Positions 43,527 through 52,940 of a DNA stretch of 64,000 nucleotides are shown in pieces. The notes below the pieces were generated by a model, which was not told the DNA's origin, made no database searches, and was given only the letters and a program-made list of their open reading frames with translations. Origin of the DNA: Pedobacter sp. Leaf250. Lineage in GTDB: Bacteria > Bacteroidota > Bacteroidia > Sphingobacteriales > Sphingobacteriaceae. Both the position numbers and the translations under genes were made by a program. Location of the stretch: positions 111,889-175,888 of the forward strand of contig NZ_CAKLBU010000012.1 of assembly GCF_920984735.1 (NCBI RefSeq), in the 5' to 3' direction. Every line of letters begins with the position of its first letter. Position 1 is the first letter of the stretch.

Positions 43527-43946
43527 CTAAATACTATACGCCTTAATCATTTCCTCAGTCACTTTTGTTCCGCGGCTGGTATTTAAATCAATTAATACGT
43601 AATCGAAAATCCCATCAGATGCTACTTTGCCAGTTTTCTTATTAATGATTTCGAATTGAACAGAGCATCCTTTATCATGCATGGTTAAAATGCCTGTTCT
43701 AATTAAAATTAAATCGTTCATTAAAAGTGGGCGTTTGAAATTGATATCAACATGGCTTACCACCCAACCTAAGCCTTGCTTAGTGAAGTGTTCCCATGGC
43801 ATGTTGTAGAATTTTTCCATTTGCTCGTAACGTGCCGCCAATACATAATCCAAGTATTTGCTGTTATGAACGTGGTTAAACATATCTATATCATCAGGAC
43901 GGACACGTAATTCGCTTTCGAAAATGCTAAATTGATTCTTTTCCAA
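43527..43946 (-). CDS. 4HBT-fold acyl-CoA thioesterase (YbgC/FadM type)
   Basis: The 139-residue protein has the single hot-dog fold typical of YbgC-like thioesterases: ELRVRPDDIDMFNHVHNSKYLDYVLAARYEQM carries the catalytic-type Asp and His residues, followed by GWVVSHVDINFKRPLLMNDL and DKGCSVQFEIINKKTGKVASDG. It hydrolyses acyl-CoA thioesters; chain length is not predictable. On the minus strand, TACTTTTG at 43963-43970 fits the -7 consensus just upstream. Confidence 0.88.
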   Translation of the reverse strand: MEKNQFSIFESELRVRPDDIDMFNHVHNSKYLDYVLAARYEQMEKFYNMPWEHFTKQGLGWVVSHVDINFKRPLLMNDLILIRTGILTMHDKGCSVQFEIINKKTGKVASDGIFDYVLIDLNTSRGTKVTEEMIKAYSI

Positions 43947-44039
43947 GGGTAGAGGTTTTGTGCAAAAGTAAGGTATTTGTTTTATCTGAACGATTGCAAG
44001 GGAAAACTAACTTTATTGCACAATCTTAAACTCTCTAAA

Positions 44040-44180
44040 CCCGACTTAGCGGAAATCCTTTTTGCAGCACTTTCCGAATGAGGTTGCTTTCCCGATTGGT
44101 CGGGACAGGCTGTCGTTCCTCCTCGCAAAGACGACAAAGGAAGTACGATGGCAAAAAGATTGTAGCGAGGGCGGGGCAGG
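44040..44180. repeat. Degenerate dispersed intergenic repeat
   Basis: The block contains CAAAAAGATTGTAGCG at 44152-44167 followed by GGCGGGGC. The same 16 bases recur at 50576-50591, again followed by GGCGGGGC. A related inverted fragment (AGCGGAAATCCTTTTTGCAG) lies at 44049-44068. It is more GC-rich than its surroundings. Confidence 0.55.
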
Positions 44181-44257
44181 AGTAACCTATGAAAAACGGA
44201 ACCTTGCTTTCCAAATAATCAAGCGATTAGCTTAAAAATTCTATTTGCAAATCGCAC

Positions 44258-44288
44258 TTGCTTATGATTGAAAATAGCTTTACCTTTG
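44258..44288 (+). promoter_or_regulatory. Promoter of rpsO
   Basis: TTG at 44258-44260, a 20-base spacer and TACCTTTG at 44281-44288 match the Bacteroidota -33/-7 consensus well. Transcription would start near 44295, about 38 bases before the rpsO start. Confidence 0.7.
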
Positions 44289-44332
44289 CGGCACAATTAA
44301 TTAATTTTTTATTGCTTTAATATTATTCAAGA

Positions 44333-44617
44333 ATGTATTTAAGTCCAGAGAAAAAAGCTGTAATCTTTAAAGAACACGGCGAAGTAGAAACCAACACTGG
44401 TTCTGCAGAAGGTCAAGTAGCGTTATTTACATACCGTATTGCGCACTTAACAGAACACTTAAAGAAAAATCGTAAAGATTTCTCTACACAGTTATCACTT
44501 CAAAAATTGGTAGGTAAACGCCGCGGTATTTTGGCTTATCTATACAAAAAAGATATTGAGCGCTACCGTGCTATCATTAAAGCTTTATCGCTTCGTGATA
44601 TCATTAAACAAAAATAA
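44333..44617 (+). CDS. rpsO: 30S ribosomal protein S15
   Basis: The 94-residue protein is close to the usual 88-91, with family blocks NTGSAEGQVALFTYRIAHLTEHLKKN, KDFSTQLSLQKLVGKRRGIL and AYLYKKDIERYRAIIKALSLR. S15 binds 16S rRNA and helps assemble the small-subunit platform. It has a good promoter upstream, a terminator downstream, and pnp after it, the same order as in many bacteria. Confidence 0.97.
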   Translation: MYLSPEKKAVIFKEHGEVETNTGSAEGQVALFTYRIAHLTEHLKKNRKDFSTQLSLQKLVGKRRGILAYLYKKDIERYRAIIKALSLRDIIKQK

Positions 44618-44634
44618 GCGAATTTTATCAATCG

Positions 44635-44663
44635 AAAGCCATTCTTTAGGGGATGGCTTTTTA
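44635..44663 (+). terminator. Terminator after rpsO
   Basis: AAAGCCAT at 44635-44642 pairs with ATGGCTTT at 44653-44660, followed by T residues. It separates rpsO from pnp, at least partly. Confidence 0.75.
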
Positions 44664-44795
44664 CATTTCCTGTTAAATTATTTAACGGGATTTATTATAG
44701 ATAGGCTTTTTTAATCTTATCTTCGTTTGCAAAAACAAAAACATATATAAACAACGGTGTGTAGAAAGAGGAAAACACACCATAATTCTATTTAA

Positions 44796-46931
44796 ATGAA
44801 TGTAATAAAAAAATCGTTCGATTTGGGCGATGGCAGAATTGTAGAAATTGAAACTGGTAAATTAGCTAAACAAGCTGATGGTTCGGTTGTAGTGAAAATG
44901 GGTGATACCATGTTGTTAGCAACGGTTGTATCTACTGTAGGTGCTAAACCAGGAACTGATTTCTTACCATTATCGGTTGATTATCAAGAGAAATATGCGG
45001 CTACCGGCCGTATTCCAGGTGGATTTTTACGTCGCGAGGCAAGATTATCTGATTACGAGGTTTTAATTTCTCGTTTGGTAGATAGAGCTTTACGCCCAAT
45101 GTTCCCATCTGATTATCACTCGGATACTCAAGTGATGATTTCACTAATTTCTGCTGATAAAAATATCATGCCTGATTGTTTAGCTGGTTTAGCTGCATCG
45201 GCTGCATTATCAGTTTCTGATATTCCTTTCAATGGTCCAATTTCTGAAGTACGTGTTGCTAAAATTGATGGCAAGTTGGTAATCAATCCATATGCTAGCG
45301 ATTTAGAACGTGCAACTTTAGAATTTATGGTTGCTGGTTCGGCTAACGATATCGGTATGGTTGAAGGTGAGTGCGATGAAATTCAGGAAGATGAAATGGT
45401 TGAGGCTTTAAAATTTGCACATGATGCAATTAAAGTTCAATGTGCCATTCAGGTTGAATTAACTGAAGCTACAGGCAAAACTGTAAAACGCGAATATAGC
45501 CACGAAGACCACGATGCTGATTTAAAAGCAAAGGTTTATGCCGATACTTACGATAAAGTTTATGCTGTTGCAAAATCTGGTTCGAATAAAGACGAGCGTA
45601 AAGTTGGCTTTACTGCAATTATTAACGAGTTTTTCGAGGCGATGCCAGAAGATACTGCAGATTTAACTAAAGCAATGGCTAAACATTATTACCATGATGT
45701 TCAGTACGATGCGATTAGAAATTTGTTATTAGATGAAGGTATTCGTTTAGATGGTCGTAAGACTACAGAAATTCGCCCGATTTGGAGTGAAGTTGGTTAT
45801 TTACCTGCTGCTCACGGTTCGGCTGTATTTACACGTGGCGAAACTCAATCATTAACATCAGTTACTTTAGGTAGCAAAGATGATGAGCAAATGATTGATG
45901 GTGCTTTCTTTAACGGTTACCAAAAATTCTTATTGCACTATAATTTCCCTGGTTTCTCAACTGGTGAGGTTAGACCAAACAGAGGTGCTGGTCGCCGCGA
46001 AATTGGTCACGGTGCTTTAGCGCAACGTTCGTTGAAAAAAGTTTTACCGCAAGGCGAAGCTAATCCATATACAATCCGTGTTGTTTCTGATATTTTAGAA
46101 TCTAACGGTTCATCATCAATGGCTACAGTTTGTGCTGGTACATTAGCCTTGATGGATGCTGGTATCAAAATTAAATCTCCAGTTTCTGGTATTGCAATGG
46201 GTTTAATTACTGATGAGAAAACTGGTAAATATGCAATCCTTTCTGATATTTTAGGTGATGAAGATCATTTAGGAGATATGGATTTTAAAGTAACAGGTAC
46301 TGAAAATGGTATAGTTGCTTGTCAGATGGACTTAAAAATCAATGGTTTATCATACGAAGTATTAACTAAAGCTTTATTACAAGCTAAGGATGGTCGTTTA
46401 CACATCTTAAACGAGATGAAGAAAACGATTGCTCAGCCTAATGAAGATATGAAGCCACATGCTCCACGTATTGTTTCTATTACTATTGAGAAAGAATTCA
46501 TTGGTGCAATAATCGGCCCTGGAGGTAAAATCATCCAGGAAATGCAACGCGAAACTGGCGCTTCAATCTCTATCGAAGAAGTTGATGGTAAAGGTATCGT
46601 AGAAATTTTCGCTGATAATAAAGCTGCAATTGATGCTGCTGTAACTCGTATCCGTAACATCGTAGCTAAGCCAGAAATTGGTGAAGTTTACCAGGGTAAA
46701 GTAAAATCAATTATGCCGTTTGGTGCATTTGTTGAGGTTATGCCAGGTAAAGATGGTTTACTACACATCTCCGAAATTTCATGGGAGCGTTTAGAAACTA
46801 TGGATGGTGTGTTGAAAGAAGGTGATAAAATCGAGGTTAAATTATTAGACATCGATAAGCAAGGTAAAATGAAACTTTCTCGTAAAGTTTTATTACCAAG
46901 ACCTGAAAAACCAGCTGCGCCACAAGCTTAA
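44796..46931 (+). CDS. pnp: Polyribonucleotide nucleotidyltransferase
   Basis: The 711-residue protein is the standard length. Order of domains: first RNase PH domain ([38 protein letters not shown]), helical linker, second RNase PH domain ([92 protein letters not shown]), KH domain ([20 protein letters not shown]) and S1 domain ([30 protein letters not shown]). It degrades mRNA 3' to 5' with phosphate. It follows rpsO and has its own terminator. Confidence 0.98.
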   Translation: MNVIKKSFDLGDGRIVEIETGKLAKQADGSVVVKMGDTMLLATVVSTVGAKPGTDFLPLSVDYQEKYAATGRIPGGFLRREARLSDYEVLISRLVDRALRPMFPSDYHSDTQVMISLISADKNIMPDCLAGLAASAALSVSDIPFNGPISEVRVAKIDGKLVINPYASDLERATLEFMVAGSANDIGMVEGECDEIQEDEMVEALKFAHDAIKVQCAIQVELTEATGKTVKREYSHEDHDADLKAKVYADTYDKVYAVAKSGSNKDERKVGFTAIINEFFEAMPEDTADLTKAMAKHYYHDVQYDAIRNLLLDEGIRLDGRKTTEIRPIWSEVGYLPAAHGSAVFTRGETQSLTSVTLGSKDDEQMIDGAFFNGYQKFLLHYNFPGFSTGEVRPNRGAGRREIGHGALAQRSLKKVLPQGEANPYTIRVVSDILESNGSSSMATVCAGTLALMDAGIKIKSPVSGIAMGLITDEKTGKYAILSDILGDEDHLGDMDFKVTGTENGIVACQMDLKINGLSYEVLTKALLQAKDGRLHILNEMKKTIAQPNEDMKPHAPRIVSITIEKEFIGAIIGPGGKIIQEMQRETGASISIEEVDGKGIVEIFADNKAAIDAAVTRIRNIVAKPEIGEVYQGKVKSIMPFGAFVEVMPGKDGLLHISEISWERLETMDGVLKEGDKIEVKLLDIDKQGKMKLSRKVLLPRPEKPAAPQA

Positions 46932-46972
46932 TTCAATTAGCTAATTCACTAATGTGCTAATTAGCTTATATA

Positions 46973-47006
46973 AAAACCCTTTCAGTTTTACTGGAAGGGT
47001 TTTTTG
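46973..47006 (+). terminator. Terminator of pnp
   Basis: AAAACCCTTTCAG at 46973-46985 pairs with CTGGAAGGGTTTT at 46991-47003 (one G-T pair) and runs into six T residues. Confidence 0.85.
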
Positions 47007-47094
47007 TTTTATTTAAAGCGAACTTAGTTCTTCTGATTTAAAACTTTCAGACTTGTTTTGTAACTTGCCATATCAGTTAAATAAATAATCAATT

Positions 47095-47166
47095 CGTCAT
47101 TGCGAGGCACGAAGTAATCTCATAAAGTATTAATGCATTAAGATTGCTTCGTACCTCGCAATAACG
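47095..47166. repeat. Dispersed palindromic repeat, copy 1
   Basis: Left arm 47095-47120 (CGTCATTGCGAGGCACGAAG then TAATCT) and right arm 47141-47166 are near-perfect reverse complements. The same element, with perfect arms, is at 58599-58678. It lies 14 bases upstream of rpe. Confidence 0.85.
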
Positions 47167-47180
47167 TCAACACGATAAAA

Positions 47181-47852
47181 ATGAAATACATTATTGCCCC
47201 ATCTATACTTTCAGCCGATTTTGGCAATTTACAACGCGATATCGAAATGATTAATCAAAGTGAGGCCGATTGGTTTCATGTTGATGTTATGGATGGAGTT
47301 TTTGTGCCTAATATCTCTTTTGGTTTCCCTGTGATGGCAGCAGTTAAAAAACATGCAACAAAACCTTTGGATGTTCATTTAATGATTGTTGAACCTGATA
47401 AATTTATTCCTGAATTTGCGAAAGCAGGTGCCGATAGAATAACGGTTCATTATGAGGCTTGTACTCATTTGCACCGAACGATTCAGCTCATAAAAGCATC
47501 TGGATGTAAAGCTGGAGTAGCACTAAATCCACATACGCCAGTTACTTTATTACAAGATGTGATCGAAGATTTAGATTTAGTTCTGATTATGTCAGTAAAT
47601 CCAGGATTTGGCGGGCAGGCTTTTATACATAATACTTACAAGAAAATTCAGGATTTAAAACGTTTGATTCAAGGCGTAAATGAAGATTTGATTATCGAAG
47701 TTGATGGTGGCGTTGGTTTACAAAATATCGCTACATTAGTATCAGCTGGTGCAAATGCATTTGTGGCTGGAAATGCGATTTTTGCTACTGATAACCCAAT
47801 GGAAACGATTTCTCAAATGAAAAATCTAACTGTAAGTGGTTTAGGTGTTTAG
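47181..47852 (+). CDS. rpe: Ribulose-phosphate 3-epimerase
   Basis: The 223-residue TIM barrel has family blocks IAPSILSADFGNLQRDIEM, WFHVDVMDGVFVPNISFG (metal-binding His and Asp), LDVHLMIVEPDKFI, VLIMSVNPGFGGQAFI and IIEVDGGVGLQNI. It interconverts ribulose 5-phosphate and xylulose 5-phosphate in the pentose phosphate pathway. A palindromic repeat lies directly upstream, so the promoter is unclear. The TonB receptor gene follows after 79 bases. Confidence 0.97.
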   Translation: MKYIIAPSILSADFGNLQRDIEMINQSEADWFHVDVMDGVFVPNISFGFPVMAAVKKHATKPLDVHLMIVEPDKFIPEFAKAGADRITVHYEACTHLHRTIQLIKASGCKAGVALNPHTPVTLLQDVIEDLDLVLIMSVNPGFGGQAFIHNTYKKIQDLKRLIQGVNEDLIIEVDGGVGLQNIATLVSAGANAFVAGNAIFATDNPMETISQMKNLTVSGLGV

Positions 47853-47931
47853 CCGTATAACTGATTAATTGTCAGGGCATAAAATGGCCAGAAATTCTTA
47901 ATACCTGATACTTTTATCTTGATACTAAAAA

Positions 47932-50352
47932 ATGCTCAAATTTCGGCTAATCCTTTTCCTTTTAATTGCGGGTTATAGCCTAGCTAAAGCACAACCATTG
48001 GTTAGAGTTTCAGGAATAGTTTACAATCAGGAGAAATTACCATTATCACAAGTTACCATTATTGTTTTGGGTCAGGCGCAATCTACCGTAACAGATGAAT
48101 TTGGCGTTTATACCATTTACTCAAAATCAAAAACTTTCAGCATTAAGTATTCGTTACTTGGTTACCAACCGCAAACGCTTAAATTTAATGAACGTTCTGG
48201 CGCAAGAATTACCCAACAAGTTAATTTAATGGCTAACATAAATGAGCTGGAACAGGTAGATATTACGAATAAACAAAATCAATTAAGCAACACTACCACT
48301 ATCAATATTGCAGATATTGCCTCGGTGCCATTGGTTTCCGGGAATTTTGAAACTATGCTTAAAACATTGCCTGGTGTATCTACCAATAATGAGTTAAGTG
48401 CCCAATATAGTGTTCGTGGAGGAAATTTCGATGAAAACCTGATTTACATTAATGATGTAGAAATCAATAGGCCCGTGTTAATTCGAAACGGACAGCAGGA
48501 GGGGTTAAGTTTTATAAACTCCGAATTGGTAAGCAAAGCGAAGTTTTCTGCTGGTGGTTTTGAAGCCAAATATGGCGATAAACTTTCATCAGTTCTGGAT
48601 ATTAGGTATGATAAACCGGATAGTAACCAAACGATTTTAAGCACCAGTTTATTAAATACTTCATTAACTGCAAAAAGGATTTTTAAAAAAAGTTTTCTCC
48701 TTGCGGGGTTACGTTATAAAAACAATTCAAGCGTATTAATCAAGCAAGATGAAAAAGGTAGCTACAATCCAAATTTCGCTGATGCACAGTTGATGTACCA
48801 ATATGATTTTTCTCCAAAATTTAGTATAAGCGTTTTAGGAAACTTAAATTTAGGTCGGTTTAAGTTAGAACCTACAAACCGTGAAACCCAATTTGGCACA
48901 TTAAGCACTACATTACGCTTAGATGTTGATTATACAGGTCAGGAAATTGATGATTACCAAACTTTAGGAACAGCGGTAACGGCAACCTATTCTCCAAAGC
49001 CCAATCAGGTTATTAAGTTTATAAATAGTTATTTCAATACTATAGAACGAGAACGTTTTGATATTGATGGGAGTTATATTTTCGATGAAGTTGATAACAG
49101 CTTCCCCATTGAAAACTTTGGACCTGTAAGTAAAAATAAAGGCATTGGTAGTTATTACAATTACGGTCGTAATAGCTTGAATACGCAGATTTTTGCTTCA
49201 GAAATTAAGGTCGACCAAAATTTTAATAACCATGTTTTCTCTTGGGGGCTCAAGTTTGATCAATCTAACTATGATGATCGTTTGAATGAGTACAACTATA
49301 CTGATTCGGCTGGATATATTTTGCCAAATAATTCTAAAAATATCGTTTTACAGAATGTAATTAATGTAGAAAATAACATTAATATTAAAAATTATAGTGC
49401 TTATATTCAGGATAGTTACTCGCTTTCAAATTACGCAGAACTTCAGTTGGGTGCTCGTGCAACTTATAATTCTTTAAGTAAGCAATTGCTGATTAGTCCG
49501 CGTATGTTAATTGCCTATCGGCCAAATTCAAACAATAAAATACTTAGGTTTACTGCAGGGGTTTATAAACAGCCACCATCTTACAGAACTATACGTGATT
49601 TTACCGGAATATTGAATATTGATCAAAAAGCGCAAAGTTCTTATAATACTTCTATAGGTTACGATTATGCTTTTGATGCCTTTGGAACGCGTTTAAAATT
49701 TACTTCTGAGGCTTATTTTAAATATTCGGACAGGTTAATTCCTTATAAAATTGATAACCTTCGGATTAAATATTTAGCAAATGAAGTTTCCAGAGGTTAT
49801 GCTTACGGAGCAGATTTTAGTATTGGCGGAGAATTTGTAAAGGATTTGGTTTCATACTTCCGGATGTCTGTTATGCATGCCAACGAAGATATTATTGGTG
49901 ATAGTTATGTTCAAAATGGTGAAACAATTTATCCTGGTTATTTAAAGCGACCAACCGATCAAAGGGTGAATTTTTCAATTTTCTTTCAGGATAAATTGTT
50001 AAATAGTCCGACTTACAAGGTCCATTTGAATGCACTTTATGGTTCGCGTTTGCCAATTGGTCCATCACAAACGCCGAGATATTTGGATAAATTTTATGTT
50101 CCTTCTTACAAACGCGTTGATATTGGTTTTTCTAAAGATTTTTTGGATGATGCAGCATCACACAAACCGAAGTTTTTAGATAGAAATTTTAATTCTGTAA
50201 TTTTATTTTTCGAGGTTTTCAACATGTTAAATATCGACAATACTGTTTCTTACCTGTGGCTTAAAGATGTTGACAATGTGCAATATGCGATTCCAAATTA
50301 TTTAACCGGACGACAGTTTAATTTGAAATTAATTGTGAAGTTGAAAAATTAA
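47932..50352 (+). CDS. TonB-dependent receptor of unknown substrate
   Basis: The 806-residue outer-membrane protein has a signal peptide (to KAQP), a carboxypeptidase-regulatory-like domain (VSGIVYNQEKLPLSQVTIIV), and a plug with IADIASVPLVSGNFETMLKT, LPGVSTNNELSAQYSVRGGN, DENLIYINDVEI and AKFSAGGFEAKYGDKLSSVLDI. The barrel ends FNLKLIVKLKN. The plug type is that of the widespread Bacteroidota receptors with no known ligand. The gene stands alone after rpe. Confidence 0.9.
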   Translation: MLKFRLILFLLIAGYSLAKAQPLVRVSGIVYNQEKLPLSQVTIIVLGQAQSTVTDEFGVYTIYSKSKTFSIKYSLLGYQPQTLKFNERSGARITQQVNLMANINELEQVDITNKQNQLSNTTTINIADIASVPLVSGNFETMLKTLPGVSTNNELSAQYSVRGGNFDENLIYINDVEINRPVLIRNGQQEGLSFINSELVSKAKFSAGGFEAKYGDKLSSVLDIRYDKPDSNQTILSTSLLNTSLTAKRIFKKSFLLAGLRYKNNSSVLIKQDEKGSYNPNFADAQLMYQYDFSPKFSISVLGNLNLGRFKLEPTNRETQFGTLSTTLRLDVDYTGQEIDDYQTLGTAVTATYSPKPNQVIKFINSYFNTIERERFDIDGSYIFDEVDNSFPIENFGPVSKNKGIGSYYNYGRNSLNTQIFASEIKVDQNFNNHVFSWGLKFDQSNYDDRLNEYNYTDSAGYILPNNSKNIVLQNVINVENNINIKNYSAYIQDSYSLSNYAELQLGARATYNSLSKQLLISPRMLIAYRPNSNNKILRFTAGVYKQPPSYRTIRDFTGILNIDQKAQSSYNTSIGYDYAFDAFGTRLKFTSEAYFKYSDRLIPYKIDNLRIKYLANEVSRGYAYGADFSIGGEFVKDLVSYFRMSVMHANEDIIGDSYVQNGETIYPGYLKRPTDQRVNFSIFFQDKLLNSPTYKVHLNALYGSRLPIGPSQTPRYLDKFYVPSYKRVDIGFSKDFLDDAASHKPKFLDRNFNSVILFFEVFNMLNIDNTVSYLWLKDVDNVQYAIPNYLTGRQFNLKLIVKLKN

Positions 50353-50711
50353 CGAGGATGGCAAGATTAAAAATTTTAGGATTTTAGTTTTTCCAATTAA
50401 GATTTCAAATGAACTACATTATGCAGTCTGCATGGAAAATTATCCGAAGAATTACCAAACTGATATAGTTAAACCCGACAGGAGTGAAAATACTTTTTGT
50501 TTACAGTGAACTTAAAATATCACACATCTGCAACCGATAAAATAAATGCTTTGAGCTTCAGGATGGCGTAAGTTACAAAAAGATTGTAGCGGATGGCGGG
50601 GCTGCAGGCCGCCAAAAGGAAACAACTTTAATTTTCAAATCATTTATTTTACCTATACAATGTTGGATTTTCATAAAAACCATACTTTGGATTAATATTT
50701 TTTTTAAAAAA
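50353..50711. other. Intergenic region with a dispersed repeat
   Basis: These 359 bases lie between convergent genes. A repeat copy starts at 50576. No clear terminator hairpin or ORF was seen elsewhere. Confidence 0.4.
50576..50602. repeat. Copy of the CAAAAAGATTGTAGCG intergenic repeat
   Basis: The 16 bases at 50576-50591 are identical to 44152-44167, and GGCGGGGC follows in both. The remaining flanks have diverged. Confidence 0.5.
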
Positions 50712-51938
50712 CTAATGCCCTACAACTGTGTTTTCCGTAGAAGCTTCAATCTCAGTTTTAATAAATCTTCTTCCGATTGTTAAGCACATCAAAGCGATAA
50801 ATGCTGCAGCTGTCATAACCAATGGCATTGGAACAACAGAGTGTTCGCTAAATAAACTTACCATTACAGAAGCTAAAGCACCTAATCCCATTTGTAGAGC
50901 GCCCATTAAAGCTGATGCACTACCGGCATTTTTACTGAATGGCGCTAAAGATAAAGCTGCTGCATTAGGATTAATAAATCCTAAACAACATAAAAATAAA
51001 GCGATAAAACCAATTGTTGAATATAAATTTAGCCAATCATTCAACGCGAAAACCAAAAATATTAAACTGAATAAGCATTGTGCCAATAGTGCCCAGGTTA
51101 CAATTTGCTTACTGTTAAACCATCTTAAAATTAAACTGTTAACCTGACTTGACCCAATAAAGAATACAGATAACAATGCAAAAATCCATCCATAGCCAGT
51201 TTTGCTTACTTCATAAATCTTCATAAAAACTTGCGGAGAGGAAGATACGTAAGCAAATAAACCTGAAAAAGTAATTGAACTGATTAAGGCATAAGTTAAA
51301 AACTGTGGTTCTCTTAAAACGGTTAAGAAGCTTTTTATAATCGGCTTTGGTTTTAATGAATAGGTAGGATCGGGTTTATAGCTTTCAGGAAGTTTAAATA
51401 TTGATGCCAATAATATTAGAATTGCCATGATACCTAAGAATACAAAAACATACTGCCAGCCTAAAGCGGAAATTAAATAACCTCCTGCAGTTGGGGCAAG
51501 CATCGGCGAAACTGCGATAACCAACATCAGGGAGGCAAATACTTTCGGACTTTCTTCTACAGAAAACAAATCGCGAACCATGGCTACTGATGCAACTGCA
51601 GTAGCACAACTTCCGATGGCTTGAACAAAACGCAAAACTATCAGCTGATTTACATCGGTAACAGCCAAACATAAAAATGAAGCAACTATGTAAAGTATTA
51701 AGCCAAAATACAATGGTTTTTTACGCCCATATTTATCTAACAAAGGACCATATAATAATTGACCAGCTGATATGCCTATAAAAAAACTTGATAATGATAA
51801 GGCAACTGTAGATTCTGTACTTTTCAAGTCTTTTGCAATATCTACAAAACCAGGTAAATACATATCAATTGAAAAGGGTCCAAGTGCCGCTAATGAACCT
51901 AAAATTAGTATAAGATAAAAATGCTGCTTACTAGCCAT
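50712..51938 (-). CDS. Bcr/CflA-family drug efflux transporter (MFS)
   Basis: The protein has 408 residues from the Met at 51938 (MASKQHFYLILILGSLAALG); an upstream Met at 51974 would add twelve polar residues and is less likely. It has twelve membrane segments with the DHA1 family marks LGPFSIDMYLPGFVDIAKDL, LSLSSFFIGISAGQLLYGPLLDKYGRKKPL and RFVQAIGSCATAVASVAMVRDLF. It probably exports drugs or small metabolites with protons. It is a single gene, divergent from the queuosine-precursor transporter. Confidence 0.9.
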   Translation of the reverse strand: MASKQHFYLILILGSLAALGPFSIDMYLPGFVDIAKDLKSTESTVALSLSSFFIGISAGQLLYGPLLDKYGRKKPLYFGLILYIVASFLCLAVTDVNQLIVLRFVQAIGSCATAVASVAMVRDLFSVEESPKVFASLMLVIAVSPMLAPTAGGYLISALGWQYVFVFLGIMAILILLASIFKLPESYKPDPTYSLKPKPIIKSFLTVLREPQFLTYALISSITFSGLFAYVSSSPQVFMKIYEVSKTGYGWIFALLSVFFIGSSQVNSLILRWFNSKQIVTWALLAQCLFSLIFLVFALNDWLNLYSTIGFIALFLCCLGFINPNAAALSLAPFSKNAGSASALMGALQMGLGALASVMVSLFSEHSVVPMPLVMTAAAFIALMCLTIGRRFIKTEIEASTENTVVGH

Positions 51939-52085
51939 GTTGTTGGTATTTCCGAGGCGCAAAGATTGTGACATTTAAGTTCTTAAACTATTTTTAAGGT
52001 CGAATGATTGTAAAAAGGTATTGATTTTAAAATTTAATGTTTAAAAAAGTAATTCTGATTCGTTTTATCTTTAGATTTATACGCT

Positions 52086-52856
52086 ATGACTTTTAAAACT
52101 AAAGAAAGCCGTTTACTTCTCGTTCTGGGGAGTTTTTTTGTGGCGAACGCGATATTATCAGAATTTATTGGTGTTAAATTATTCAGTGTTGAAGAAACTT
52201 TAGGCTTTAAGAAATTTGATATCAACTTATTTGGAGTTCCTAACCTTTCATTTGTAATGTCAGCTGGCGTGCTTACCTGGCCAATTATTTTTATCATGAC
52301 AGATATTATCAACGAATATTTTGGTGTAAAACAAGTTCGGTTTCTATCTATTTTAACTTCAATTTTAATTGCTTTTGCTTTTTTAGTGGTTTGGGGTTCA
52401 ATGCATTTAAGCGCTGCCGATTTTTGGGTACATCAAAATATAAATGGCGAAGATTTAAATATGAACAATGCTTTTGCGGGTATTTTTGGTCAGGGTATGT
52501 GGATTATTATGGGGTCAATTGTTGCATTTATTGTAGGTCAACTGGCTGATGTTTTAATCTTTCATCGCATAAAAAAAATAACAGGAGAGAAATCGCTTTG
52601 GTTAAGGGCTACTGGCTCAACGGTGGTTTCTCAACTGATTGATAGTTTCGTAGTGATTTTTATCGCATTCTATCTAAACCCTCAATATCATTATAGCTGG
52701 AAAATGGTAGCAGCAATTGGTTTGGTAAATTATACTTATAAGTTTATCGTAGCTATTTTAATGACTCCAATTCTATATGTGGTGCATGCAATCATCGATG
52801 GTTATCTGGGAAAAGAATTAGCAAGAAAGTTAACGGAGATGGCCGGGAGAGGGTAA
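52086..52856 (+). CDS. Queuosine precursor transporter (YhhQ/DUF165 family)
   Basis: The 256-residue membrane protein has about six hydrophobic segments. Family blocks are FFVANAILSEFIGVKLF, AGVLTWPIIFIMTDIINEYFG, WIIMGSIVAFIVGQLADVLIFHRIKK, LWLRATGSTVVSQLIDSFVV and the C-terminal NYTYKFIVAILMTPILYVVH. YhhQ-type proteins import preQ0/preQ1 for tRNA queuosine synthesis. It is a single gene followed by a bidirectional hairpin. Confidence 0.9.
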   Translation: MTFKTKESRLLLVLGSFFVANAILSEFIGVKLFSVEETLGFKKFDINLFGVPNLSFVMSAGVLTWPIIFIMTDIINEYFGVKQVRFLSILTSILIAFAFLVVWGSMHLSAADFWVHQNINGEDLNMNNAFAGIFGQGMWIIMGSIVAFIVGQLADVLIFHRIKKITGEKSLWLRATGSTVVSQLIDSFVVIFIAFYLNPQYHYSWKMVAAIGLVNYTYKFIVAILMTPILYVVHAIIDGYLGKELARKLTEMAGRG

Positions 52857-52870
52857 GATATCATAACGCA

Positions 52871-52895
52871 AAAGGTCAGACTCGCTCTGACCTTT
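52871..52895. terminator. Bidirectional terminator between the queuosine transporter gene and hom
   Basis: AAAGGTCAGA at 52871-52880 pairs perfectly with TCTGACCTTT at 52886-52895 across a five-base loop, between convergent genes. Confidence 0.85.
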
Positions 52896-52940
52896 ATACT
52901 TAACAACAAAACAAATAAAAAAATTAACCTTAAAAAATTC

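Larger units (their letters stand above)
43947..44332. other. Divergent intergenic region with a degenerate repeat and the rpsO promoter
   Basis: These 386 bases hold a GC-richer repeat-like block (about 44040-44180), a candidate promoter for the thioesterase gene (-7 at 43963-43970, minus strand) and the rpsO promoter at 44258-44288. No ORF was seen. Confidence 0.5.
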
